DNA of 43,551 nucleotides from Legionellaceae bacterium UBA6148. GTDB taxonomy: Bacteria; Pseudomonadota; Gammaproteobacteria; Legionellales; Legionellaceae. Location: contig DIUW01000058.1 in the NCBI GenBank assembly GCA_002423125.1, positions 1 through 43,551 on the forward strand, written 5' to 3'. The notes beneath the pieces are model-generated. The model saw only the letters and a list, made by a program, of their open reading frames with translations, had not been told where the DNA came from and searched no databases. How positions within the stretch are numbered: position 1 is the stretch's first letter; each line of letters begins with the position of its first letter. Made by a program: the position numbers and the translations under genes. Below are positions 24,904 through 32,112 of this stretch, piece after piece.

Positions 24904-25485
24904 ATGGGTAAATTTTTGATTGGGATCTTAATTATTGTCGTTTTGGCAATTTTTTGGGTGATTGGTGTTTATAATAAATTAATCGCGTTGATTGAGGCGA
25001 TTAATAACAATAAACGCCAAATTGATATTCAACTGGATAGGCGTTTTAAAGTCTTTGAATCGCTGATTGAAGTGGTTAAAAAATATATGGATTATGAGAA
25101 GTCGACACTGAAAGATGTGGTGGCATTGCGTAATCAAGCACAAGCCGCTAAAGAATCGGGGGATGAAAAATCCAGGATGGTTGCGGAAAATGGGATTTCC
25201 AAAATTGCAGCCGGTATCAATGTTGTGTTTGAACAATACCCTGATTTGAAGGCAAATCAAAATGCGATGCAATTACAAGAAGAAATTGTGAATACAGAGA
25301 ACAAACTTGCTTACGCTAAGCAGGCATACAATGACGGGATTGAGCGCTACAATGCTCTGAAAAAATCATTTGTCGAGTCGATGGTTGTGCGCTTTTTTGC
25401 ATCGTCACTTGATAAAACATTTGAGTATTGGGGGTTGCCCGATCAGCAACGAGAAACACAAGAGAATTATACTGTTAAATTGTGA
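24904..25485 (+). CDS. LemA family protein
   Basis: This 193-residue protein has an N-terminal membrane helix (about residues 5-24) followed by the helical LemA core: YNKLIALIEAINNNKRQIDIQLDRRF, LIEVVKKYMDYEKSTL, LQEEIVNTENKLAYAKQAYN and a C-terminal YNALKKSF...FF segment. LemA proteins have an N-out topology; their role is unclear. They are often encoded beside HtpX-like proteases, as here with 8 bp between them. GGGAG precedes the ATG at 24904; an upstream in-frame start at 24802 would add 34 residues before the anchor and is less likely. Confidence 0.92.
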   Translation: MGKFLIGILIIVVLAIFWVIGVYNKLIALIEAINNNKRQIDIQLDRRFKVFESLIEVVKKYMDYEKSTLKDVVALRNQAQAAKESGDEKSRMVAENGISKIAAGINVVFEQYPDLKANQNAMQLQEEIVNTENKLAYAKQAYNDGIERYNALKKSFVESMVVRFFASSLDKTFEYWGLPDQQRETQENYTVKL

Positions 25486-25493
25486 GAACATGA

Positions 25494-26525
25494 ATGAACT
25501 TATCTGACTATGAAGGTTCGGTTGGAGATTGGCGCGAGCAGCTTCAGCTAAATGAGCGGCGGACGCGCTGGGTTATTTTGTCCTTTATGGCTTTATTTAT
25601 TGTTGTTGGTTTAGTCGTTGACACCTTTATCTTGCAATCTATGTATAAGGGCGCAACGCTAAATCAGTGTTTTTTAGCCTTAGTGACGTTACAAAAAATC
25701 CCGTTTGCTACTTTGATTATGATAGCCATTGCGGGTATTTCTTTGTTAGTGACCTTCTCAATGTATGACACCATCATGCTGCTTGGCACGGACTCGCATG
25801 AAATAACCCCAGAAACAGCGACCAGTTTAGAAGAGAAACAGCTTTATAATGTTGTTGAAGAAATGAAAGTTGCGGCGGGTTTGAAATACATGCCGAAAGT
25901 GTTCATTATTGAAGCCAATTATATGAATGCATTTGCCAGTGGATATAGCGAAAAATCGGCTATGGTTGCGATTACGCGCGGTCTAATGCAAAAATTGGAT
26001 AGGGCGGAGATGCAAGCTGTAATGGCACATGAGCTGAGTCATATACGTCATCATGATATTAAATTAACCTTAACCGTTGCTGTCTTGAGTAATATCTTAC
26101 TCATTGCAATTGATATGCTTTTCTATTCCGTTGTATTTGGTCGCGATGATAAACGTCAGGATAATCGTTTGTTTATTGTGATTATCGTATTACGTTATGT
26201 TTTACCATTAATTACTTTGGCATTGGGATTATTTTTAAGCCGTACACGAGAATATATGGCTGATGCAGGTTCGGTTGAGTTGATGCGGAATAATGACCCC
26301 ATGGCGCGGGCGTTGCTTAAAATCAATCGAGATCATGTTGAGAATGCGGATCAATACGCCATGGAGTATGGTCAAACAGCTCATGAACAAGTTCGTCAAG
26401 CGTCTTACTTATTTGATCCAAGCGATATTAATCCCGTTAAATCACTCAGCAGTGCGTTTTCTACTCATCCTAGTATTGATGAGCGGTTGAGTGCAATTGG
26501 ATTTAAGCGTAAATCGAAACGTTAA
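25494..26525 (+). CDS. M48-family membrane zinc metalloprotease (HtpX-like)
   Basis: This 343-residue protein has two N-terminal membrane segments (about 27-48 and 66-92), a catalytic domain with His179-Glu-Leu-Ser-His183 (HExxH) and the third zinc ligand probably Glu253 in SRTREYMADAGS. Two further hydrophobic stretches lie between the motifs. The C-terminal SAFSTHPSIDERLSAI matches HtpX-type proteases, which degrade misfolded membrane proteins. It is longer than classical HtpX (about 290 residues) and its pairing with lemA defines a distinct M48 subgroup. Substrate unknown. Confidence 0.92.
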   Translation: MNLSDYEGSVGDWREQLQLNERRTRWVILSFMALFIVVGLVVDTFILQSMYKGATLNQCFLALVTLQKIPFATLIMIAIAGISLLVTFSMYDTIMLLGTDSHEITPETATSLEEKQLYNVVEEMKVAAGLKYMPKVFIIEANYMNAFASGYSEKSAMVAITRGLMQKLDRAEMQAVMAHELSHIRHHDIKLTLTVAVLSNILLIAIDMLFYSVVFGRDDKRQDNRLFIVIIVLRYVLPLITLALGLFLSRTREYMADAGSVELMRNNDPMARALLKINRDHVENADQYAMEYGQTAHEQVRQASYLFDPSDINPVKSLSSAFSTHPSIDERLSAIGFKRKSKR

Positions 26526-26578
26526 TCAGGTCATGGTGGGTCTGTAAATAATGATACCCCAAGTCAGTCTATTTGGTG

Positions 26579-27106
26579 TTAGGTGTTAATACAGGTCGCC
26601 CCATGATCGAATTCGGCATGACTAGTTTCCGCTATTTCTTGTTCTTCTGCATGCTTATCCTGCTTTTGAATTTGGGATAATGGACTTGGATAGTTCACCT
26701 CCTGACCGTTACTTGCTGGTGTTATTTGGGGCTTGAACGTTGATTTGAGCGCGATGTTGATCTGTTCTATTTCCTTTTCCAGTTCATCTACCGACTTGTT
26801 TAAATCGCTATCAACACACTGTTCTTCTTCATAGGCTTGAAATGAAATATCCTCTTGAGCGCGAAGATAAATGCTTGTAGAGCTTACAAGAATTCCGAAA
26901 GACTGGACGAAGAATGCAAAGTACAGGCCTACAACACCGATTGCTAGTCCCATTACCCCTATGCATAGGAAGAGCTGTACCCAATTAAAGCGCTCTCTGC
27001 GCTTTACAACCTTAAGTGCCAGTTCTTTTTCCCGGAGACGATCGATTAATGCAATCTTGGATACGAAAGCGGTGATGGAACCTAGTTTTTCAGAGTAAGA
27101 GGACAT
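26579..27106 (-). CDS. Membrane-anchored coiled-coil protein of unknown function
   Basis: I do not recognise this 175-residue protein. A basic N-terminal stretch (LIDRLREKELALKVVKRRERF) precedes one or two membrane segments (about residues 45-78). An acidic, heptad-rich region follows (VDELEKEIEQINIALKS), then a polar tail with EEQEIAETSHAEFDHG. It converges with the protease gene. The layout fits an inner-membrane or host-membrane coiled-coil protein; an effector role is possible but unsupported beyond that. Confidence 0.7.
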   Translation of the reverse strand: MSSYSEKLGSITAFVSKIALIDRLREKELALKVVKRRERFNWVQLFLCIGVMGLAIGVVGLYFAFFVQSFGILVSSTSIYLRAQEDISFQAYEEEQCVDSDLNKSVDELEKEIEQINIALKSTFKPQITPASNGQEVNYPSPLSQIQKQDKHAEEQEIAETSHAEFDHGATCINT

Positions 27107-27254
27107 GATTAAACCCTTTGTTCATTCGACAAACAGGATAATAGCGCAGCATTACTTAAGATAACCTTAGGATTGTTTTATTTCGCGTATACTCTCAACT
27201 TTAATTCCTTATTTTACAAATTTACGCTACGTGATGCACGATCGAGCACTTATA

Positions 27255-27557
27255 TCACGCATTCACTTTAGCTTCCCAAAAGACGATATGTTCTTTTTTA
27301 ATCAATGAATTAAGGTGATCTAATACGGGATCTATTTTTTCTTTGCTGTCAAAAAATTCAATGGCTAGGGGTAGATCCAGGGAAAAATCTAATAATGAGG
27401 TCGTGTGATCACCCGTTTCACCATACCCACTTGTTGCTCGAAAGACACTTAGTCCTCGGATGTTTGCTTCTTTTTTTAAGTAAGAGGTGATTGTTTTGAG
27501 TAAATCAGATGATTCTGTAATGTAAATTCGCACAAATAAAACAGGTGTTGTATTCAT
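27255..27557 (-). CDS. DUF190 family protein
   Basis: This 100-residue protein has the PII-like small-domain pattern of DUF190: VRIYITESS at the start, IRGLSVFRATSGYGETG in the middle and PLAIEFFDSKEKIDPVLDHL. DUF190 genes often lie beside crcB and may regulate or accompany fluoride export, but their function is not proven. The ATG at 27557 overlaps the crcB stop by 4 bp. An in-frame start 15 codons further upstream lies inside crcB and is unlikely. Confidence 0.9.
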   Translation of the reverse strand: MNTTPVLFVRIYITESSDLLKTITSYLKKEANIRGLSVFRATSGYGETGDHTTSLLDFSLDLPLAIEFFDSKEKIDPVLDHLNSLIKKEHIVFWEAKVNA

Positions 27558-27931
27558 AAACTTCGTCCTCCAATCACACCTAGCCATGTGGCGAAAAGGC
27601 ATAATGTTGTGGTTAAAAAAATATTTAACAGACAGCTTACCAATCGTCCGTTTTCAAGCAAGAGCAGTGTTTCAATTGAAAATGAGGAAAATGTAGTGTA
27701 ACCACCGAGCAGTCCAATGAGCAGCAAAGCCCTTAATGAAGCACCATCTGCACTCAGTCGATCCGTTGTAACGACAAACAAAAATCCCATTAAAAAACAG
27801 CCACTGATATTGACAGCCATCGTCCCATAGGGAAAATCACGACTGAACACCATATGAATACTACTGGACAAAGCATAGCGTAATACGCCGCCGATTCCCG
27901 CTCCTAAAAAAATAAGAATAAATTGATTCAA
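27554..27931 (-). CDS. crcB: Fluoride channel CrcB/Fluc
   Basis: This 125-residue protein has four membrane segments and the Fluc signatures GAGIGGVLRYALS, FPYGTMAVNISGCFLMGF and GLLGGYTTFSSFSIET. Fluc channels expel fluoride as antiparallel dimers and protect enzymes such as enolase. The conserved asparagine (MAVNISG), the phenylalanines of the FSSF segment and the pore-lining residues are present. It overlaps the EVE gene upstream and DUF190 downstream by 4 bp. No fluoride riboswitch was seen upstream, but the gene lies inside an operon. Confidence 0.95.
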   Translation of the reverse strand: MNQFILIFLGAGIGGVLRYALSSSIHMVFSRDFPYGTMAVNISGCFLMGFLFVVTTDRLSADGASLRALLLIGLLGGYTTFSSFSIETLLLLENGRLVSCLLNIFLTTTLCLFATWLGVIGGRSL

Positions 27932-28407
27932 GAACTCTCCTTTTCAACGAACATCGATAGAATATACTCCCAGTCTTCCGTGCGGACAGGTAGTACTGAA
28001 AGTCGATTGCCCTTTCGTAATAACTGCATACCACTTAATTCAGGGTGATGTTTAAGCTCTTCTAGAGAAATGATGTTTGAAAATTTTTTCACAAAACGAA
28101 CATCAACCATAAACCAGCGGGGGTTGTCTGGAGTACTTTTCGGATCAGGATGGTCACTGTTTGGATCTTGTGCAGTATAATCAGGATAAGGGGCACTTGC
28201 TACTTCCGCGATCCCAACAATTCCTGGTGGATTGCAGTTTGAATGATAAAAAAATATACGGTCTCCCATTTGCATCGTATCACGCATAAAGTTGCGAGCC
28301 TGATAATTTCGAACACCATCCCATGGCGCAGTTTGATTCGGTGAGTGTTGTAACGTATCAATGCTAAAGCACGATGGCTCTGATTTCATTAACCAGTATT
28401 GTGTCAT
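27928..28407 (-). CDS. EVE-domain protein
   Basis: This 159-residue protein is a stand-alone EVE domain. Signatures are YWLMKSEPSCFSID near the start, WDGVRNYQARNFMRD, GDRIFFYHSNCNPPGIVGIAEV and the C-terminal GNRLSVLPV. EVE domains resemble PUA and YTH folds and are thought to recognise modified bases in RNA or DNA. The start at 28407 overlaps the stop of the ygfA-like gene. A position after 5-FCL is common in proteobacteria. Confidence 0.93.
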   Translation of the reverse strand: MTQYWLMKSEPSCFSIDTLQHSPNQTAPWDGVRNYQARNFMRDTMQMGDRIFFYHSNCNPPGIVGIAEVASAPYPDYTAQDPNSDHPDPKSTPDNPRWFMVDVRFVKKFSNIISLEELKHHPELSGMQLLRKGNRLSVLPVRTEDWEYILSMFVEKESS

Positions 28408-28982
28408 GAGGGATTGCTCCAATAAATTGTTGTTTCAGTGGCGATTGCATCAAGTCGAATGTCCCATGGCTGGGGTTCGATAAACGGTTGATGCTGGAAT
28501 TCATAGGCAACACCTACGAGTAATTTGGGGCGTTGATGGGTTAACGTCTTATCATAAAATCCTTTACCCATGCCTAACCGTGTCCCTTGTGAATCGAAAG
28601 CAACTAAAGGAGCTAGTATTAAATCAATTGCCTTAGGTTCGATAGCATGGTTCGGATCGGCTTCGGGCTCTAAAATTCCATAATGATTCAGTCGAAAACT
28701 CGATGCGGGGGTTGCAGGTAGAAAAGACAAAGTACCGTCGTCATTGATAACTGGAAAATAGCAATATTTTCCATGCAACGGTGCCGAACGCCATAAACTA
28801 CTTAAGTCAACTTCGCCATTTAATGCATGGTAAAGCGCAATGTGTTTGGCGTACCGATATTGGCTCATTGCACGAATTCGATTGCATATCTTGTCTGACA
28901 TGTGTTGTTGAAAATCGGCAGAGAGTTGTTTGCGGATGCTCTGACACGTTTTTCGGATGGCTTGATTGATTGCGTTGGGCAT
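28404..28982 (-). CDS. 5-formyltetrahydrofolate cyclo-ligase
   Basis: This 192-residue protein matches 5-FCL (YgfA/MTHFS), which converts 5-formyl-THF to 5,10-methenyl-THF with ATP. It has the N-terminal RKQLSADFQ helix region, HIALYHALNGEVD, the substrate loop YFPVIND and the ATP-binding segment RLGMGKGFYDKTL. In E. coli the 6S RNA gene precedes this gene. The 120 bp upstream here hold only the divergent promoter region toward icmT, with no room for an obvious 6S RNA. Confidence 0.93.
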   Translation of the reverse strand: MPNAINQAIRKTCQSIRKQLSADFQQHMSDKICNRIRAMSQYRYAKHIALYHALNGEVDLSSLWRSAPLHGKYCYFPVINDDGTLSFLPATPASSFRLNHYGILEPEADPNHAIEPKAIDLILAPLVAFDSQGTRLGMGKGFYDKTLTHQRPKLLVGVAYEFQHQPFIEPQPWDIRLDAIATETTIYWSNPS

Positions 28983-29102
28983 ATAATTGATTCTCTATTA
29001 TCCAGGATAATAGCATTGAGTGAAAAGATACTAAAGTCAATTAGCGAAAACTCCGAAAGTTGGGTTATACTTGCTCCTAGGAGTAAAAAAAACGGAGGTA
29101 TC

Positions 29103-29366
29103 ATGGCAAGTAGCTTTTCCCCAACAGCACATTGGCGTGATTCAGGGCGTAATCCGCGTTTTTTTATTGTTGATGCGCGGGCCGCGTTTCCAATTTTTTT
29201 ATTTTTAATGCACATCAAAGTCTGGACGGGCGTATTAGTATTAGTCTCGGCTGTTTTTTTTGGTATTCTTGAGCATTATGGTTTTACAGTCCCCGTTTTT
29301 TTACGGTGGTTAAGATGTTTTGTTGCTGGTCCTATTAAATCTTCTCAACCTTGGTGGCGATCATGA
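29103..29366 (+). CDS. icmT: Dot/Icm secretion protein IcmT
   Basis: This 87-residue protein has the IcmT pattern: HWRDSGRNPRFFIVDARAAFP, then a membrane hairpin of two hydrophobic segments (about 28-60), then FLRWLRCFVAGPIKSSQPWWR. IcmT is a small inner-membrane component of the type IVB secretion system, reported in Legionella to affect pore formation and egress. GGAGG precedes the ATG. TATACT at 29066-29071 could be a -10 element for the whole block. It overlaps icmS by 4 bp (ATGA). Confidence 0.95.
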   Translation: MASSFSPTAHWRDSGRNPRFFIVDARAAFPIFLFLMHIKVWTGVLVLVSAVFFGILEHYGFTVPVFLRWLRCFVAGPIKSSQPWWRS

Positions 29367-29707
29367 TTCTTGATATACCCAAAAGCATGGCGTTGATTGC
29401 GGGCAGTATGAATGCAAAATTTTATCTTAATAGCGGGTTTTTAAGTTTTGAAGATGTATTTTCATACACGGGTCTCTTGCCTGCCATTGCGCGTCGAGCT
29501 GACCAATTGTGTTCGTTGTGCCTCGGATACGGGTTGGGAGTGTCTTTTAGCGATGCAGAAGAGGGACTTTTAGGGTCACGAGTGGTGTTTGATGAAGTGA
29601 CGCCCAATGTATTACGATTATTATGTATGACCGATGTGCTGAGTGAGCTGATTCAAGGCGGTCCAAGCAAAGATTATACTCCGATGGATGAGTTGTTGTA
29701 TGATTGA
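29363..29707 (+). CDS. icmS: Dot/Icm substrate adaptor IcmS
   Basis: This 114-residue acidic protein has the same length as Legionella IcmS. IcmS acts with IcmW (and LvgA) as a chaperone-like adaptor that loads effectors onto the DotL C-terminus. Recognisable segments are SMNAKFYLNSGFLSFEDVFSYTGLLPAIARRADQLCSLCLGYG and VTPNVLRLLCMTDVLSELI in pieces. The ATG at 29363 overlaps the icmT stop; an alternative upstream GTG is inside icmT. The icmW partner is not in this window. Confidence 0.95.
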   Translation: MILDIPKSMALIAGSMNAKFYLNSGFLSFEDVFSYTGLLPAIARRADQLCSLCLGYGLGVSFSDAEEGLLGSRVVFDEVTPNVLRLLCMTDVLSELIQGGPSKDYTPMDELLYD

Positions 29708-29799
29708 TTTTTAAGACTCAATTGTAAATAAAACGCAAATATACCTTCGTCTAAGCATTTTTATGAATGCTTCTGCTAAGCTTTATTTAACATAGCGCG

Positions 29800-29926
29800 A
29801 TGTTCAATTTTTTCTCAAATGCTGACGATCGATCTGCAGTGAAATCTAGCGGTGTGGAGAGTTTCTTGGCGTCACGCGAACGAGCCACGAGACGCCGAAG
29901 CAAGAAAAAAATTGATCATTACATTA
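29800..29926. repeat. Imperfect nested palindrome between icmS and the icmR-position gene
   Basis: Outer arms GATGTTCAATTTTTTCT (about 29800-29816) and AGAAAAAAATTGATCATT (about 29907-29924) are inverted copies with few mismatches. An inner pair, TTGGCGTC and GACGCCGAA, lies at about 29865-29900. The element fills half of the 250-bp gap after icmS and could attenuate or separate expression of the downstream icmR-Q-P-O group. No canonical T-tract follows. Confidence 0.55.
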
Positions 29927-29957
29927 AGTACGAAAGATAATATTTGGAGCTGTAAAA

Positions 29958-30245
29958 ATGAGTACATTTCTAAACAATTCAAAATCTGATCCATCTCGAC
30001 CGCGTGCATCACTCATGAATGACGATCCGCCTGTCGAGACGGTTGTAAAAGGTGTTCTAAATTTAGCAACAAAATTAAAGCAAATGAGTGAAGTAAAGCA
30101 AGATCCGAATTATGAAAAGGGATCGGAGATATTGGAGCGGTGTGCCAATACCATCATGGAAATTTATGAAAATAAACCGGGAAATGATGAAGTCCTTGAT
30201 GACAGTAACCTTAGTTCTGGTTTTGCACGGCAGTCCATGGGTTAA
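29958..30245 (+). CDS. Probable FIR protein (functional homologue of IcmR)
   Basis: This 95-residue protein lies exactly where icmR lies in Legionella, between icmS and icmQ. FIR proteins at this position are known to be hypervariable, small and mostly helical, yet all bind IcmQ and act as its chaperone. Residues 25-72 form likely amphipathic helices (VETVVKGVLNLATKLKQMS, GSEILERCANTIMEIYEN), flanked by polar, disordered ends. I see no sequence similarity to known IcmR proteins, so the assignment is by position, size and helix pattern. GGAGCTGT precedes the ATG. Confidence 0.75.
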   Translation: MSTFLNNSKSDPSRPRASLMNDDPPVETVVKGVLNLATKLKQMSEVKQDPNYEKGSEILERCANTIMEIYENKPGNDEVLDDSNLSSGFARQSMG

Positions 30246-30332
30246 TATTATTTTATCAATATTGTTTCGATTTGTACTACAATTAAACCATACTCTCTAT
30301 GAACGAAAGAACCGACTGGTGCGTGTGATTTT

Positions 30333-30911
30333 ATGACTGATAAGCTAACAAAAGAGCAAATAAATAGTATCCTTGCAACATTAGATGATGCATTGGCTCA
30401 AGGACCTTGGGGTGCTTCTACTTTTCTGAGCCTTATTGGAAAAAAATTACAGCATATTCGAGATGAGTTTGAGCAAAAACAACAAGAAGGGGGTTTATAT
30501 GGACATTCTTCTACATTGTCAGCTTCAGCTAATGAGCGTGCGGAACGATATGCTCAAATGCAAAAAATTTTTATCGCACTGTATGCCTCTGATGGAACCA
30601 ATCTGAACTCCTGGGAGCGAGTGATTGCAAATTTGCCCAGTCAAATGATCTCGCGCCCGGTATATGCGAAAGAAGAGGATATTATTGCCATCCTGCGAAG
30701 TAAAAGTAATCCAGTTAATGAGGCCTACGCTTCTTTTTATGTTGATCCAAAATATATTCTCGAGAAGCTCACTGAAAAAATCACGGTTGATAAATTAGGT
30801 AAACCGCTCTTGGCGCTTAAAGACAAAGCCATTAATCTTGCTCACTTGGATCGATTCGTGCACCTATCTGGAACCTATCAGTTTGTTAATGGACGATTGG
30901 TGAAGATGTAA
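30333..30911 (+). CDS. icmQ: Dot/Icm protein IcmQ
   Basis: This 192-residue protein matches IcmQ (191 residues in Legionella). The N-terminal helical domain (LTKEQINSILATLDDALAQGPW) is the part that binds the IcmR/FIR partner and inserts into membranes. The C-terminal domain in Legionella has an ADP-ribosyltransferase-like fold that binds NAD; segments such as NSWERVIANLPSQMISRPVY and HLSGTYQFVNGRLVK fit it. It is preceded by the FIR gene and followed by icmP after 70 bp. Confidence 0.95.
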   Translation: MTDKLTKEQINSILATLDDALAQGPWGASTFLSLIGKKLQHIRDEFEQKQQEGGLYGHSSTLSASANERAERYAQMQKIFIALYASDGTNLNSWERVIANLPSQMISRPVYAKEEDIIAILRSKSNPVNEAYASFYVDPKYILEKLTEKITVDKLGKPLLALKDKAINLAHLDRFVHLSGTYQFVNGRLVKM

Positions 30912-30981
30912 TCGTATAGGCACAGTTCAAAATCATCTGTTATACTCAGATTACTACTACTCCTTCGTTGATGACGATTTA

Positions 30982-32112
30982 ATGGCCGCACAACCACAAC
31001 AGCAGTCTGGCGATAATGGAATGGCTCCTGTCTGGATCATTGTTCTCATGTTTTTGGTTGGGTATGTTGTCTGGCGGGAAGCGCATCAATATATTGTTAG
31101 CTTTGTTTTTTTCTTAAATATTTGGCAAGCTAAATTGGTTCATTTATTCATTGGGGGCAGTGTGCTTGCCAATGAAATTGAGATTATGCAAACGGTCAAT
31201 CCAGCCAGTGTGGACTGGCAGCAGATGATGTTATTGACCAATAGCATCGGTGAATATATTCGTTTCCCAGCACTTGTTATTTTGGCTATTTTGGCAGTTT
31301 GGTTATATCGCTCTGATATTACGCTTCAATACCGAAAAACGTATAACATGAAATCGTTAACGAACCAAGAGCAGCATAACTGGCCAGCGGTTATGCCCAG
31401 TGCAAATGTTGATTTTATCTCACTCGATATCAATACTGGGCCATGGGCCATGGCGCTGACTCCGATGGAGTTTGGGCGTAAATACAAGCTGCTTAAAAAA
31501 GACGATGTCTTGCTGGATAAATCAGTACCAGGACAGGAGATGACAGCGGGTATTCGTCGCGGTGATGCGAAACGAGTATTCACGTTACAATTGGGACCCT
31601 ACTGGGATGGTTTTGAACGCTGTCCGCCTCAAGCAAGGGCTTTAGCGGCGGTATTTATGGCACGCATGAATCGTGATCGAGAGTCTGCGAATCATATATT
31701 GAAGACTCTTGATAAAAGCGCTGCAATTGGAAAAATAGATTATAGTGTAGCAAACAGCACTTTACGCAAACATCAAAACGCACAAAATGTTCAAGAAATA
31801 CTTTCAAAACATGCTTACTTGATGACGGTAATGGCTTCTCTTATTCAAGCTTCTCGCGATGATGGTGTTATGCCGAGCGCAGAATTTTTGTGGCTAAAAC
31901 CGGTTGATCGTCGTTTATGGTACATGCTGAATTGTATTGGTCGACAGACGCCTTTTGCAGAAGTTTCTGGACCATTTGCCCATTGGAAAGCAGAAAAGGT
32001 TATGGGACGAAGCTCATTAGTTCCTATGATTGATGAAGCGATTAAAGCATTAGAAATTGCGATTAAAGAGGTTAAGTTATCGCCTAAAGAAATGCAGGAG
32101 CTTGAGCCATGA
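30982..32112 (+). CDS. icmP: Dot/Icm coupling-complex protein IcmP (DotM)
   Basis: This 376-residue inner-membrane protein has three hydrophobic segments in the first 120 residues (for example MAPVWIIVLMFLVGYVVW) and a cytoplasmic domain. IcmP/DotM is part of the type IV coupling complex and in Legionella binds acidic Glu-rich effector signals through a basic patch. Segments such as NWPAVMPSANVDFIS, GPWAMALTPMEFGRKY and WLKPVDRRLWYMLNCIGRQTPFAE are characteristic. It overlaps icmO by 4 bp (ATGA). Confidence 0.96.
   Translation: MAAQPQQQSGDNGMAPVWIIVLMFLVGYVVWREAHQYIVSFVFFLNIWQAKLVHLFIGGSVLANEIEIMQTVNPASVDWQQMMLLTNSIGEYIRFPALVILAILAVWLYRSDITLQYRKTYNMKSLTNQEQHNWPAVMPSANVDFISLDINTGPWAMALTPMEFGRKYKLLKKDDVLLDKSVPGQEMTAGIRRGDAKRVFTLQLGPYWDGFERCPPQARALAAVFMARMNRDRESANHILKTLDKSAAIGKIDYSVANSTLRKHQNAQNVQEILSKHAYLMTVMASLIQASRDDGVMPSAEFLWLKPVDRRLWYMLNCIGRQTPFAEVSGPFAHWKAEKVMGRSSLVPMIDEAIKALEIAIKEVKLSPKEMQELEP

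Noticed and set aside
28983..29102. Possible 6S RNA gene upstream of the 5-FCL gene
   Set aside because: The gap is only 120 bases, shorter than 6S RNA, and shows no long hairpin with a central bulge.
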